64,000 nt of DNA from Pseudomonas abietaniphila (GCF_900100795.1 NZ_FNCO01000001.1:434001-498000); one strand, 5' to 3'; counted from the stretch's first letter, positions 46,740 through 55,901 are shown. Numbers and translations: made by a program. The notes: generated from the letters alone by a model not told the origin.

Positions 46740-47093
46740 GTGCGCAAGATGGCAATGATGGTAGCGGTATTGATGCTGGCAGGCTGTGACGCTGGCAAAC
46801 CCGCACCAGCCCCCAAGGTATCGACCGCTGACTCGGTCGCAGAAGCACCGACCCCGGCGTCACCTCAATGGACCATTCGCGTTCATTTGAAAGAAGCGTT
46901 AAGCGATATGACGTACTGGCTGGTCGAGCACCATTACCCTTCGTACGTGGTCAAGGTCGAGGGCAAGGAAGTCGTCATGATCGGTCCGTTCGAGTCGCAG
47001 GAAGTCGCCGAAAAAGCCAAGACCGATATCGATGCCGCCTTGGTCAAGGGTCATCGCCTGTCACAGCTGGAAGTGATCCCGCCCAAATCCTGA
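46740..47093 (+). CDS. Small lipoprotein with SPOR-like domain
   Basis: A 117-residue lipoprotein with a GTG start (46740) eight bases after GAGGAG. The signal is VRKMAMMVAVLMLAGC with lipobox LAGC. A Pro/Ala-rich linker is followed by WTIRVHLKEALSDMTYWLVEHHYPSYVVKVEGKEVVMIGPFESQEVAEKAKTDID, which has the layout of a SPOR-type fold (IGPF-ESQEVAEKA). Such domains bind denuded peptidoglycan at division sites, but the match is only partial. Confidence 0.68.
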   Translation: MRKMAMMVAVLMLAGCDAGKPAPAPKVSTADSVAEAPTPASPQWTIRVHLKEALSDMTYWLVEHHYPSYVVKVEGKEVVMIGPFESQEVAEKAKTDIDAALVKGHRLSQLEVIPPKS

Positions 47094-47181
47094 GTCTCTC
47101 CCGACGATGTGACGCGACAGCATTGGTCTGCTGTGCCACCCTCCGTTCACGCGCTCGAATGCTCGAGCGGGTGAACCGGGA

Positions 47182-47685
47182 ATGGCCGTTATGGACGAGA
47201 TTCAACGCCTCAGTGAACTGCTGTCTGCCAATCAGCGTTTCGAGGAGCAAAAGCATCAGCGTTTTCGCGATGACCTGACGCAGTGGAACGCCAGTATCGA
47301 GGCCCTGTATCAGCAAGTCGAAGACTGGCTTGCACGACTGGTCGAAGCGGGGCAAACCCGTTTTGAGTACGAACCGCATCTGGCCCAGAACAAGGGATAC
47401 CCTGACGAAAACTCGCCGTTCATGACGCGCCGCATGTGCTTTGCGTTGGGTGCTCATCCGGTCGAATTCGTGCCCGATGCGATGGGTTCGAAAGGGCAGG
47501 TGAGCCTGTCAGTCAGCGGCTTGAGCCTGCATGGACAGGAAAAATACAGCCTGCAACTGGATGCGGGGCGCCGTGACTGGATGCTGAGAAAGACCGTGGG
47601 CGTGAAGGACACTGAGCCGTTGGCGTTCACGGCGGATTACTTTGGCCGATTGCTGCAAGGCGTGGTGCCGCAGCGGCAGGGTTAA
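47182..47685 (+). CDS. Conserved hypothetical protein
   Basis: A 167-residue soluble protein. The N-terminal half is helical (MDEIQRLSELLSANQRFEEQKHQRFRDDLTQWNASIEALYQQVEDWL). The second half looks like beta strands (FMTRRMCFALGAHPVEFVPDAMG, LSGLSLHGQEKYSL). I do not recognise the family. The ATG at 47182 or the one three codons later (47191) could be used; neither has a strong ribosome binding site. A REP-type repeat follows. Confidence 0.65.
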   Translation: MAVMDEIQRLSELLSANQRFEEQKHQRFRDDLTQWNASIEALYQQVEDWLARLVEAGQTRFEYEPHLAQNKGYPDENSPFMTRRMCFALGAHPVEFVPDAMGSKGQVSLSVSGLSLHGQEKYSLQLDAGRRDWMLRKTVGVKDTEPLAFTADYFGRLLQGVVPQRQG

Positions 47686-47712
47686 GCCTTTTGACGGTTG
47701 CAGAGTGTTCTA

Positions 47713-47804
47713 TTGCAGGAGCGAGCTTACCCGCGAACTTTGAGTATCAGCCAAAGAGTATTTGGCTGATCCAGCGCAATCGCGGGCACGCGCGCTCCTA
47801 CAGG
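47713..47804. repeat. REP-type inverted repeat with nested stem
   Basis: Arms TTGCAGGAGCGAGC... (47713-47737) and ...GCGCTCCTACAGG (47780-47804). The loop holds a second stem, TCAGCCAAA-GAGTA-TTTGGCTGA. It lies between convergent genes. Confidence 0.78.
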
Positions 47805-47820
47805 GTTGGCCTGGTTTGAA

Positions 47821-48138
47821 TCAACGACGACCCAGCAGCAGACCTACAACCAGACCAAACCCGGCGGAGATTGCCACGGTCTGCCAAGGGTGGCCGCCGA
47901 TGTAAGTTTCGGTGGCTTCGACGGCAGGCTTGGTGCGCTCACGCACGTTGCTGACCGAATCCAGCGCCTGCTTGAGCTTCACGCTCAGCTGTTGGCGCAC
48001 GGTATCTGCCTCTTCGCCGACCAGCGCGGCGCTGTCCTTGAGCAGTTTGTCGGACTCTTCGATCAGGGCCGCCAATTCGCTGAATGCCTGATCCTTGATC
48101 TGTTCGGCGGCAGTCTGGGCTGCAGTTTTACGAGCCAT
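47821..48138 (-). CDS. DUF883 (ElaB/YqjD-type) inner-membrane protein
   Basis: A 105-residue protein. The N-terminal 75 residues are a long charged helix (LAALIEESDKLLKDSAALVGEEADTVRQQLSVKLKQAL), and a C-terminal membrane anchor follows (GGHPWQTVAISAGFGLVVGLLLGRR). The GGxPW block before the anchor and the terminal RR define the ElaB/YqjD/YgaM family, whose E. coli members tether ribosomes to the membrane in stationary phase. The ATG follows AAAGGAAATAACC. Confidence 0.88.
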   Translation of the reverse strand: MARKTAAQTAAEQIKDQAFSELAALIEESDKLLKDSAALVGEEADTVRQQLSVKLKQALDSVSNVRERTKPAVEATETYIGGHPWQTVAISAGFGLVVGLLLGRR

Positions 48139-48353
48139 GGTTATTTCCTTTCAGTTGATAATGGCAGTGACCAATGGAGTCATCCGGGGCCGGAAAAGTT
48201 GCAGTGTGTGTGCGCCTCAACGTAAAAAGTGCGACGAATGTAATCGGGCATCCGTGCCGTCACGTGTAAGATGCTGACGCTTTCGGGCCAGCACTGCCCG
48301 GAATCACGCGTCCTGTTTTTGAACACCCGTTTTTGCAGACCGAGGTAAACGTC

Positions 48354-48611
48354 ATGAGTTACAACCTGGCCAACAAGTCTCTCGCCGAGCGCGCCGAAAT
48401 CGAAGACGAAAAGTCCCGTCTGTTCGAGCTGTGGCAGAGCAACCTTGGCAAGGCCAAGGGCGAAGCCGCCCGGCTGATGGGCGAGCGCGCCAAGCGCAAA
48501 GGCAAGTGGTCGGAGTGGGTCCGGGCCGAGCTGGATGCCATGTCGCCGCCGGAATTCGCCAACATGGTCCGTGCCGAAGTCAACCGGCTGGTGGCCGCCG
48601 CCCGAGGCTGA
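48354..48611 (+). CDS. Small conserved protein of unknown function
   Basis: An 85-residue highly charged protein, MSYNLANKSLAERAEIEDEKSRLFELWQSNLGKAKGEAARLMGERAKRKGKWSEWV, probably helical. I do not recognise a named family. The ATG at 48354 has GAGGTAAACGTC before it, which decides the start against the in-frame codon at 48333. It is convergent with the LysR gene, with four bases between the stops. Confidence 0.72.
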   Translation: MSYNLANKSLAERAEIEDEKSRLFELWQSNLGKAKGEAARLMGERAKRKGKWSEWVRAELDAMSPPEFANMVRAEVNRLVAAARG

Positions 48612-48615
48612 TGGA

Positions 48616-49536
48616 TCAGCAGGCGCTGACCTTGAACAGCGCCTCAATGGCCTCTCGTACTTTCATGACCGCCGGGTCCATCTGAGCGTTGGTACGCCAG
48701 CCTAGCTCGATGGGGTAGCGCGGCATCGACAACGGGCAGTCGAGCAGGGCCAGGCCCGATAAGTGCGCCACCGCTTCGGCCGCATGCCCAGGGATGGTCG
48801 AGATCGCGTCAGTGCCTTTGAGCAGGTAGGGGAGCGCGGCGAAGTGGGTGGTCGATGCGCACACCGTTCGCGTCAGGCCCAGACTCGACAACCCCTCATC
48901 GACCATGCCGATGATGCCTCCCGACGACACCAGAATCTGCTCGCGGGCGATGAACTCGTCCAGCGTCAGTGCCTGCTGGCCCGGCCTCAGACTCGCAGGA
49001 TCGGCCAGACACCGATAACCCCCTTCACCCAACACCCTTCGACTCAGCAACCGGTCGGCCAGTCCGCCTGACGCAATCGCCAGATCGATGCTGCGCGCCA
49101 TCAATGCCGCGCCGACGATCTGGCTGTGGGTTTGACGAAAGATCAACCTGAGGCCGGGCGCTCGTTCGCGAATGGACGCCATCAGGCGCCTGCCGAACGC
49201 CATCTCGAAATCGTCCGACAGCCCCAGCGCGACAGAGCGACCTTCGAAATGTGCGCCTGACGGATCGACCATGGCCAGGCTTTGTCGGCACTTGTTCAAG
49301 GCGTCCGTCACCACGGGTTTGAGCTGATTGGCTCGCAAGGTGGGCGCCAGGCCGCGCCCGGTGCGGATGAACAATTGATCGTCGTACACGTCGCGCAAAC
49401 GCCGCAGCGCCGCGCTGACCGCCGATTGCGTGACGCCCAGGCGCAGGGCTGCACGGCTGGCGCTGGTTTCATCGTGCAGCGCTTCAAAGACTTTCAGCAG
49501 GTTGAGGTCGACGTCGGCGATATTCATCTGGTTCAT
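48616..49536 (-). CDS. LysR-family regulator next to the nitrilase
   Basis: A 306-residue LysR protein. The HTH is VDLNLLKVFEALHDETSASRAALRLGVTQSAVSAALRRLRDVYDDQLFIRTGRGLAPTLRA, of the NodD/NahR-like subgroup (NLLKVFEALHDE). The effector domain follows to residue 306. It is divergent from the nitrilase gene with 92 bases between starts, so I infer that it regulates that gene. Confidence 0.9.
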   Translation of the reverse strand: MNQMNIADVDLNLLKVFEALHDETSASRAALRLGVTQSAVSAALRRLRDVYDDQLFIRTGRGLAPTLRANQLKPVVTDALNKCRQSLAMVDPSGAHFEGRSVALGLSDDFEMAFGRRLMASIRERAPGLRLIFRQTHSQIVGAALMARSIDLAIASGGLADRLLSRRVLGEGGYRCLADPASLRPGQQALTLDEFIAREQILVSSGGIIGMVDEGLSSLGLTRTVCASTTHFAALPYLLKGTDAISTIPGHAAEAVAHLSGLALLDCPLSMPRYPIELGWRTNAQMDPAVMKVREAIEALFKVSAC

Positions 49537-49628
49537 ATCATTAACAATTGAGCAGGGCTTTATTCATGTTGGTTGAGGCATAGAGAATTAGCAACAGATG
49601 CCTCTTACCGCTCAACAGGAGTTTTCCA

Positions 49629-50555
49629 ATGCCCAAATCCATCGTTGCTGCGCTGCAGATCGGCGCCTTGCCCGGAGGCAAAGCCGACACGCTGGCGCAG
49701 ATTCTGTCTTACGAAGGGGCCATCCGCGATGCCGGCGCCAGCGTCGTGGTGATGCCCGAGGCGTTGCTCGGCGGATACCCCAAAGGTGAAACCTTCGGCA
49801 CTCAATTGGGTTATCGACTGCCGGAGGGGCGTGATGCATTCGCCCGCTATTTCGAGAACGCCATCGATGTTCCCGGTGCCGAGACCGATGCATTGGCCGA
49901 GATGTCGGCCCGCACAGGCGCCAGCCTGGTGATCGGGGTGATCGAGCGAGCGGGCAGCAGTCTGTTCTGCACTGTGCTGTTCTTCGAGCCGCAGGGCGGT
50001 CTGGTCGCCAAGCATCGCAAGCTGATGCCAACCGGCACCGAACGGCTGATCTGGGGCAAGGGTGACGGGTCGACGTTGCCGGTCATCGATGCCAAGGCCG
50101 GGCGCATCGGTGCTGCGGTGTGCTGGGAAAACCAGATGCCGCTATTGCGCGCCGCGATGTATGCCAAAGGCGTGCAGATCTGGTGTGCACCGACCGTGGA
50201 TGAGCGGGAAATGTGGCAATGCACGATGCGCCATGTCGCGCAGGAAGGACGGGTCTTTCTGATCAGCGCGTGTCAGGTGCAGGCGTCGCCCGACGCATTA
50301 GGCATCGAGGTGGCCAATTGGCCCTCTGAACGCCCATTGATCAATGGCGGCAGCGTGATCGTAAGCCCCATGGGAGAGGTATTGGCCGGACCGCTCGTGG
50401 GAGAAAAGGGCTTGCTGACGGCTGAGATCGACACGGACGAACTGGTGCGCGCGCGGTACGACTTCGACGTTGTCGGTCATTATTCGCGGCCAGACGTGTT
50501 CGAACTGGTGGTGGATGAGCGCGCCAAGCCTGGCGTGCGATTTGTGAGTGCCTGA
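49629..50555 (+). CDS. Nitrilase
   Basis: A 308-residue carbon-nitrogen hydrolase. The Glu-Lys-Cys triad is seen in [15 protein letters not shown] (Glu), [15 protein letters not shown] (Lys) and [21 protein letters not shown] (Cys). The CWEN block marks true nitrilases, which turn nitriles into acids and ammonia, rather than amidases of the same superfamily. The substrate (arylacetonitrile, cyanoalanine or other) cannot be told. The ATG follows AGGAGTTTTCC. Confidence 0.9.
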   Translation: MPKSIVAALQIGALPGGKADTLAQILSYEGAIRDAGASVVVMPEALLGGYPKGETFGTQLGYRLPEGRDAFARYFENAIDVPGAETDALAEMSARTGASLVIGVIERAGSSLFCTVLFFEPQGGLVAKHRKLMPTGTERLIWGKGDGSTLPVIDAKAGRIGAAVCWENQMPLLRAAMYAKGVQIWCAPTVDEREMWQCTMRHVAQEGRVFLISACQVQASPDALGIEVANWPSERPLINGGSVIVSPMGEVLAGPLVGEKGLLTAEIDTDELVRARYDFDVVGHYSRPDVFELVVDERAKPGVRFVSA

Positions 50556-50580
50556 CTGAACATGTCCGTGATCAATGCCA

Positions 50581-50673
50581 CCTGTAGGAGCGCGCTTGCC
50601 CGCGATTGCGTCATGTCAGTCAACCTCTTCGTTGCCGACCTGTCGACATCGCGGGCAAACGCGTCTCTACAGG
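50581..50673. repeat. REP-type inverted repeat after the nitrilase gene
   Basis: CCTGTAGGAGCGCGCTTG... (50581-50605) and ...GCGTCTCTACAGG (50649-50673) around a 43-base loop. Confidence 0.78.
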
Positions 50674-50701
50674 GTTTGGGCGTACAGGGTTTGGGTGCAG
50701 C

Positions 50702-51181
50702 TCACCAATTGCCACTTGCCGGCTGTGGCAGGCTCAAGGTCCCGCTGTCATAAAAACGCATCGTGCCGAACAGCCCGCCCGCCAGCTTGCCGTGCAATTC
50801 GTAAGGCAGGTTGTCCAGACGCTGCGTCTCGGTCAGGCCGACTGCCTGACGCAGTGCGGCAAAGGCTGACACGGTCACCGGCACGGTTAACACCCCTTCA
50901 GAAAACCGCGTGATCGTGCCTTTCTGATCGCTGACGCCCGACGCCAGCAGCTTACCGTTCACGTCAAGGTTCAACGCGACGCCGTCGTATTGAATGTCCG
51001 TATCGTTGGGGTTCTGTAGGCGCAGTTTGACCGCAAAGCGGATTTCCAGGTCCTGCCCGGGCAGTGGCTCGATGCCCACCACGTTGATGTTCAGCGGGTC
51101 GCGGTTCGGGAACAGCGCGCAGGCGCTCAAGCCCAAAACCAGCAAGCAGGCAAAAAAGGTCCGCAGGGGACGTAATTGCAT
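50702..51181 (-). CDS. LEA14-like (WHy domain) lipoprotein
   Basis: A 159-residue lipoprotein. MQLRPLRTFFACLLVLGLSAC is the signal with lipobox LSAC. The mature part INVVGIEPLPGQDLEIRFAVKLRLQNPNDTDIQYDGVALNLDVNG is a LEA type 2/WHy fold (the NPND motif is typical). These proteins are linked to desiccation or stress tolerance; the bacterial role is unclear. The ATG at 51181 follows GGAGCATTACG; an upstream Met lacks a signal-peptide context. It follows the purine permease gene on the same strand. Confidence 0.85.
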   Translation of the reverse strand: MQLRPLRTFFACLLVLGLSACALFPNRDPLNINVVGIEPLPGQDLEIRFAVKLRLQNPNDTDIQYDGVALNLDVNGKLLASGVSDQKGTITRFSEGVLTVPVTVSAFAALRQAVGLTETQRLDNLPYELHGKLAGGLFGTMRFYDSGTLSLPQPASGNW

Positions 51182-51239
51182 CGTAATGCTCCAGTTGCCG
51201 AGGCCAGGCAGGGGCACGACTGCACCCCTGCCAAGCAGC

Positions 51240-52742
51240 CTAGCGGTTCAACTGTGCGACCGCTCGCGTGGAGAGAGGTTCTGTTTCGGCGCTCTTTGCG
51301 GCGTCGGGTGCCGGGTCCTGTAACACTTTGAGGGTTGAGGCTTCCGGGTCGAAGTCGGTCAGCTCGTCCTCCACATACTCTTCCGGCAGGAAGATATTGA
51401 GCAGGATTGCGCAGAACGCGCCGACGGTAATCGGCGATTCAAAGATGTTGTGCAACGCTTTGGGTAGCTCACGCAACACCTCCGGGACCGCCGCGACGCC
51501 CAAACCCATGCCCAGCGAAATCGCCACGATCAGCATGTTGCGACGGTGTAGCCCGGCCTCGGACAGGATCTTGATGCCTGCGACCGCCACGGTACCGAAC
51601 ATGATCAGCGTGGCGCCGCCCAACACGGGCTTGGGCATGAGTTGCAGGACGGCGCCAATGATTGGGAACAGCCCCAACAGCACCAGAATCCCGGCAATGA
51701 AAAACGCCACGTAGCGGCTTGCTACGCCCGTCAACTGGATCACCCCGTTGTTCTGCGCAAACGTGACCATGGGCAGACTGTTGAAGGTGGCCGCCATCGC
51801 TGAGTTCAGACCGTCAGCCAACAGCCCCGATTTGATCCGCCGAATGTAAACCGGCCCGCTGACAGGTTGCTGCGAGATCATCGAGTTGGCCGTCAGATCG
51901 CCGGCCGCTTCCAGTGGCGACACCAGAAAGATCACCGCGATCGGAATGAACGCCAGCAGGTCGAACGAGAAGCCGTATTTGAACGGCACCGGAATGCTCA
52001 TGACCGGCACCTGCGGCATGTGCGCGAAGTCTACGCGGCCCATGTACCAGGCCACCAAGAAGCCCAAGGTGAGGCCGATGATGATTGCGCTCAGGCGCAG
52101 CAACGGAATATTGAAACGATTGAGGACCACGATGGTGCCCAGCACCAGTGCAGCCAGCCCCAGGTTGGTGGCGGAACCCAAATCGGTGGCGCCGAAGCCG
52201 CCCGCCATGTCGGTCATGGCGACCTTTAACAACGACAGCCCCATCAAGGTAATGATGGTGCCGGTGACCACAGGCGTGATCAGCTTGCGCAGCTTGCCGA
52301 TGAACTGGCTTAGCGCAACTTCGACGAAGGCGGCGCAGAAGCACACGCCGAAAATGGTCGACAGAATTTCTTCGGTACCGCCGCCTCGGCTTTTCACCAG
52401 AAATCCCGCGCTGAGGATCACGCTGAGAAACGAAAAACTGGTGCCCTGTAAACACAGCAGCCCCGAACCGATCGGGCCGAACCGTTTGGCCTGGACGAAG
52501 GTGCCCAGGCCGGACACAAACAGCGCCATGCTGATGAGGTAGGGCACTTCGCTGTCCAGCCCCAGCACGCTGCCGACGATCAGGGTGGGTGTGATAATGC
52601 CGACGAAGCTGGCGAGCACGTGTTGCAACGCTGCAAATATCGCGGCGGTAAAGTGCGGACGGTCATTGAGCCCGTAGATCAGGTCGGTCCTGTTCTTGGC
52701 TGAGACGGGGCGGGACGAAGAGCTGCTTTGCGGTGTGGTCAT
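51240..52742 (-). CDS. NCS2-family xanthine/uracil permease
   Basis: A 500-residue membrane protein with about 14 hydrophobic segments. It starts MTTPQSSSSSRPVSAKNRTDLIYGLNDRPHF. The NCS2 signature is near LGGATLIMFGTVAVAGIKIL, and the substrate-binding QH motif is in ALQHVLASFVGIITPTLIV. NSLPMVTFAQNNGVIQLTGVASR is the second conserved block. This length and the long charged C-terminus fit the XanP/UacT group (xanthine or urate with H+). The ATG at 52742 follows GGCAGGCTAAAC. Confidence 0.9.
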   Translation of the reverse strand: MTTPQSSSSSRPVSAKNRTDLIYGLNDRPHFTAAIFAALQHVLASFVGIITPTLIVGSVLGLDSEVPYLISMALFVSGLGTFVQAKRFGPIGSGLLCLQGTSFSFLSVILSAGFLVKSRGGGTEEILSTIFGVCFCAAFVEVALSQFIGKLRKLITPVVTGTIITLMGLSLLKVAMTDMAGGFGATDLGSATNLGLAALVLGTIVVLNRFNIPLLRLSAIIIGLTLGFLVAWYMGRVDFAHMPQVPVMSIPVPFKYGFSFDLLAFIPIAVIFLVSPLEAAGDLTANSMISQQPVSGPVYIRRIKSGLLADGLNSAMAATFNSLPMVTFAQNNGVIQLTGVASRYVAFFIAGILVLLGLFPIIGAVLQLMPKPVLGGATLIMFGTVAVAGIKILSEAGLHRRNMLIVAISLGMGLGVAAVPEVLRELPKALHNIFESPITVGAFCAILLNIFLPEEYVEDELTDFDPEASTLKVLQDPAPDAAKSAETEPLSTRAVAQLNR

Positions 52743-53117
52743 GTTTAGCCTGCCATTTGTTTTTATACGGTCATGGGCTTTGCAAGTGACGCTGTACTGA
52801 CCTGTATACAAAAACTGTCTAGCTGGTCAGGTTTTGCGACTCTACAACATGTCGACAAATGTAAAAACAATTCATTTTTAAATTGTGTACAAAAAAATGG
52901 CATGGGCGGGACGCAAGGTCGTAGTAAAAAGGGCGCGCAGAATGCCAGAAAAGACTACGCGGGTGTGCGGCAGACGCTTATTCTGTCGCCGGTGAACCTG
53001 AGCCGTCTGCTGGCGTCGAACTCAGGGTGCGACATTCGGGGAAGTCAGCGGTGGTCGGCATGACTCTCAACCAAAAGGTCCCGACAAGGAGGTTTCAACT
53101 GGGGTTTACTGATCTTC
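52743..53117. other. Interval between purine permease and arsR-like genes
   Basis: 375 bases. It contains the permease promoter region, TGTATACA at 52803-52810 followed by AAAAAC and a similar TGTGTACAAAAA near 52884, a possible GntR-type purine operator. An open frame at 52773-53063 has no coding character. Confidence 0.5.
52756..52764 (-). promoter_or_regulatory. Candidate Hfq/Crc site, purine permease leader
   Basis: AAAAACAAA on the minus strand fits AAnAAnAA and lies just before GGCAGG, the ribosome binding site. Confidence 0.42.
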
Positions 53118-53414
53118 ATGAGCACTGCACATCAATTTCCGCTGACTGATCTGCAAATCGCCCTGATCTCTCGGGCCTTGGCCGATCGCCGGCGTTATCA
53201 GATTCTGGTCCAGATCAGCGAGTCGACAGAACCGGTGCCCTGCGCCGAGTTGCTCAAGGTGCATCCGGTGAGCGCCGCCACGGTGTCCCATCACACCAAA
53301 GAGCTGGAACGCGCCGGTTTGATTTCCACCATTCGCGAAGGCAAATACGCCAGCTTTTTAATGCAGCGCGAAGTGCTTAAGGCGTACGCGGAGCAACTCA
53401 TGCAGTTCTGCTGA
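53118..53414 (+). CDS. ArsR-family winged-helix regulator
   Basis: A 98-residue regulator: LTDLQIALISRALADRRRYQILVQIS, then the recognition region VHPVSAATVSHHTKELERAGLISTIREGKYASFLMQREVLKAY. It has no CxC metal motif in the recognition helix, so it is not a classical metal sensor. The only strong Shine-Dalgarno (AAGGAGG, about 53087-53093) lies 25 bases before the ATG, which is unusual and leaves the start uncertain. It precedes the aldehyde dehydrogenase gene and may regulate it. Confidence 0.82.
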   Translation: MSTAHQFPLTDLQIALISRALADRRRYQILVQISESTEPVPCAELLKVHPVSAATVSHHTKELERAGLISTIREGKYASFLMQREVLKAYAEQLMQFC

Positions 53415-53558
53415 CGCAACCTTTGCTCGTCATCGATGCCTGTCATCCTCATCAGACATCCTATCAAGCAGCCTTGACCATTACTGGTATATGCCCGTAA
53501 ATTGTCCGGCTTGTTTTTATCATTCTCCCGCCTCCTTCAGGCGCATTCGGAGCTTCTT

Positions 53559-54992
53559 ATGTACCCAGACGTTCAGCTGTATATCGATGGCCAATGGCGA
53601 GCCAGTGAAGACGGCCGCACCATCGCCGTGATCAACCCGGCGACGGGCGACACCCTGGGCACGGTTGCCCACGCCAACATCGCCGACCTGGATCAGGCGC
53701 TGGCCGCTGCCGAGCGTGGTTTTGAAACCTGGCGCAGCACCCCGGCATATGACCGCTACAAGATCATGCAAAAAGCCGCCAACCTGCTGCGTGACCGGGT
53801 CGATAACATCGCCAGCATCATGACCCAGGAGCAAGGCAAGCCACTGGCCGAAGCGCGCATGGAAACCCTGGCCGCCGCCGACATCATCGACTGGCTGGCG
53901 GAAGAGGGCCGTCGCGCGTATGGCCGTCTGGTGCCGTCGCGCAATGTGTCTGTGGAACAGAAAGTCATCAAGGAACCCGTCGGCCCGGTCGCGGCATTCA
54001 CCCCGTGGAACTTCCCGATCAACCAGGTGGTGCGCAAGTTGTCTTCTGCGCTGGCAGCGGGCTGCTCGATTATCGTCAAGGCCCCGGAAGAAACCCCGGC
54101 TTCGCCTGCGGAACTGATTCGCGCCTTCATCGACGCCGGCGTGCCCGCCGGTGTGATAGGTCTGGTGTACGGCGATCCGGCACAGATCTCCAGTTACCTG
54201 ATTGCCCATCCGACCATCAAGAAAGTCACCTTCACCGGCTCCACGCCCGTCGGCAAGCAGCTGGCAGCCTTGGCCGGTCAGCACATGAAACGCGCCACCA
54301 TGGAGTTGGGCGGCCACGCACCTGCCTTGGTGTTCGACGACGCCGACATCGACCTGGCGGCGCGCACCCTGGCGACCGCCAAGTTCCGTAACGCCGGTCA
54401 GGTCTGCGTGTCTCCGACTCGTATTCTGGTGCAGCGTGGCGTGTTCGATGCGTTCGTCGAGAAGTTCGTCGGCCTGACCCACGAGGTCAAAGTCGGCAAC
54501 GGTCTGGAGCAGGGCGTCACCATGGGCCCATTGGCCAACGAACGGCGCGCGCCGGCGTTGTCCGCGCTGGTCAACGATGCCTGTGAAAAAGGCGCCAAAC
54601 TGCACACCGGCGGTAAGGCCATCGACGGCCCGGGTTATTTCTTCCAGCCAACCGTGCTCAGTGGCCTGACCACTGACATGCGCGTCATGAGCGAAGAGCC
54701 GTTCGGTCCACTGGCGTTGCTGGTGCCATTCGACACCGTCGAAGACGCCGTTAAGGAATCCAACCGCGTGCCATTCGGTCTGGCGTCCTACGCGTTCACC
54801 ACCTCGATGAAAACCGCCCACATCCTCAGCACCCGCATCGAAGCCGGCATGCTGTCGATCAACCACCAGGGCATCGGCCTGGTGGAAGTACCGTTCGGCG
54901 GCGTCAAGGATTCCGGTTACGGCTCCGAAGGCGGCACCGAGGCAATCGAGGCGTACCTGAACACCAAGCTGGTGACGGTGTTCAACCTGTAA
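53559..54992 (+). CDS. NAD(P) semialdehyde dehydrogenase (succinate-semialdehyde type)
   Basis: A 477-residue aldehyde dehydrogenase. It has [25 protein letters not shown], the NAD fold [14 protein letters not shown], the base Glu in [13 protein letters not shown] and the nucleophile Cys in [23 protein letters not shown] is typical of the GabD/ketoglutarate-semialdehyde branch. The true aldehyde is not certain; arabinose degradation by the oxidative route ends in 2-oxoglutarate semialdehyde, but this gene is 27 kb from araFGH. The ATG at 53559 follows CGGAGCTTCTT. Confidence 0.88.
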   Translation: MYPDVQLYIDGQWRASEDGRTIAVINPATGDTLGTVAHANIADLDQALAAAERGFETWRSTPAYDRYKIMQKAANLLRDRVDNIASIMTQEQGKPLAEARMETLAAADIIDWLAEEGRRAYGRLVPSRNVSVEQKVIKEPVGPVAAFTPWNFPINQVVRKLSSALAAGCSIIVKAPEETPASPAELIRAFIDAGVPAGVIGLVYGDPAQISSYLIAHPTIKKVTFTGSTPVGKQLAALAGQHMKRATMELGGHAPALVFDDADIDLAARTLATAKFRNAGQVCVSPTRILVQRGVFDAFVEKFVGLTHEVKVGNGLEQGVTMGPLANERRAPALSALVNDACEKGAKLHTGGKAIDGPGYFFQPTVLSGLTTDMRVMSEEPFGPLALLVPFDTVEDAVKESNRVPFGLASYAFTTSMKTAHILSTRIEAGMLSINHQGIGLVEVPFGGVKDSGYGSEGGTEAIEAYLNTKLVTVFNL

Positions 54993-55019
54993 CGCTTGGA
55001 CGGCTGCAAGCAAACAGAG

Positions 55020-55049
55020 AGCCCACCGATCGGTGGGCTTTTTTTTTTG
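55020..55049 (+). terminator. Terminator of the semialdehyde dehydrogenase gene
   Basis: AGCCCACCG-AT-CGGTGGGCT followed by nine or more T; a very strong intrinsic terminator. Confidence 0.93.
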
Positions 55050-55063
55050 TAGGCTAAAAAGGG

Positions 55064-55822
55064 TCAGACGTCGTGGATAGACGCACGCCTCTCACGCTTC
55101 ATCTGCATCACCAAGGTAAAGCGGTCGTCCGGGTAGACCGTCTCCGATACCGCGATCAGAGCGCCCTGATCATCACGGTATTGACGAATGATGTTCAGAC
55201 CCAGTGAACCGGCAGCGGCATTCAGGCGTGTCGCCAGCTCGGCGTTCAGTTGCACTGGGCGGACTTGCTGGTCCACCGTATCGATCCGTTGCCCGAACTC
55301 CCGCTCAATCAAGGCGGCAATCAGTTCGCCAGGACACTGCTCGGCCGTTGGAATAACTGCCGCGTAGATTTCATCGGCGTAGACATCGGTCCAGCACAGC
55401 GGCGAATGGCGTTGGTTGACATCGACCTTGATGCTGGACATGCAAAAGCAATGTGAACCTGGCTCAAGACCCAGACGCCTGGCCTGAGCGATGTCGGCGA
55501 CGAAGTGACGGACCTCCTGCACATCCCGAATGTGGGTTTCGGCCACATGCACCAGATCAGCAACCGACGCCAGCGACTGGGAATACCCGCCACTGGGCGT
55601 ATCCGCTTCCACGCGGGTGCCGACGCGTTTGCGCCGCGACACCATGCCCTGATTCTGCAACTGCGTGATCGCCGCACGTACCGTGTGCCGGCTCACTGCG
55701 TACAGCTCGCATAACTCGAACTCTGTCGGTAGCAACGAACCGACGGGGTAACGACCGCTGCTGATGCCTTCCATCAGGTCGTCGGCGACCGCCGCGTAAC
55801 GCGTTTGATTGATGCCTTCCAT
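55064..55822 (-). CDS. GntR/UTRA (HutC-type) regulator of the lyase operon
   Basis: A 252-residue regulator. The winged HTH is YAAVADDLMEGISSGRYPVGSLLPTEFELCELYAVSRHTVRAAITQLQNQGMVSRRKRVGTRV. The UTRA ligand domain follows and ends LNIIRQYRDDQGALIAVSETVYPDDRFTLVMQM. The ATG at 55822 follows GGAGAGAGCTCG; the longer frame runs through the divergent promoter. It is divergent from the lyase gene with 106 bases between starts, including the repeat at 55874-55901, so it is the likely repressor of that operon. Confidence 0.9.
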   Translation of the reverse strand: MEGINQTRYAAVADDLMEGISSGRYPVGSLLPTEFELCELYAVSRHTVRAAITQLQNQGMVSRRKRVGTRVEADTPSGGYSQSLASVADLVHVAETHIRDVQEVRHFVADIAQARRLGLEPGSHCFCMSSIKVDVNQRHSPLCWTDVYADEIYAAVIPTAEQCPGELIAALIEREFGQRIDTVDQQVRPVQLNAELATRLNAAAGSLGLNIIRQYRDDQGALIAVSETVYPDDRFTLVMQMKRERRASIHDV

Positions 55823-55873
55823 CGAGCTCTCTCCACAGCGAGTTGACAGTGTATCAGGGCAAGGGGTAATAAT

Positions 55874-55901
55874 TATGTACGGACATATAAAATATGTACG
55901 G
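55874..55901. promoter_or_regulatory. Likely operator of the GntR/UTRA regulator
   Basis: TATGTACGGACATA (55874-55887) is an inverted repeat (TATGT/ACATA). A second TATGTACGG starts 19 bases later at 55893. The pair lies in the middle of the divergent promoter. Confidence 0.6.

Noticed and set aside
52773..53063. 96-codon plus-strand open frame upstream of the arsR-like gene
   Set aside because: Composition and AT-rich promoter-like content do not look coding, and there is no ribosome binding site.
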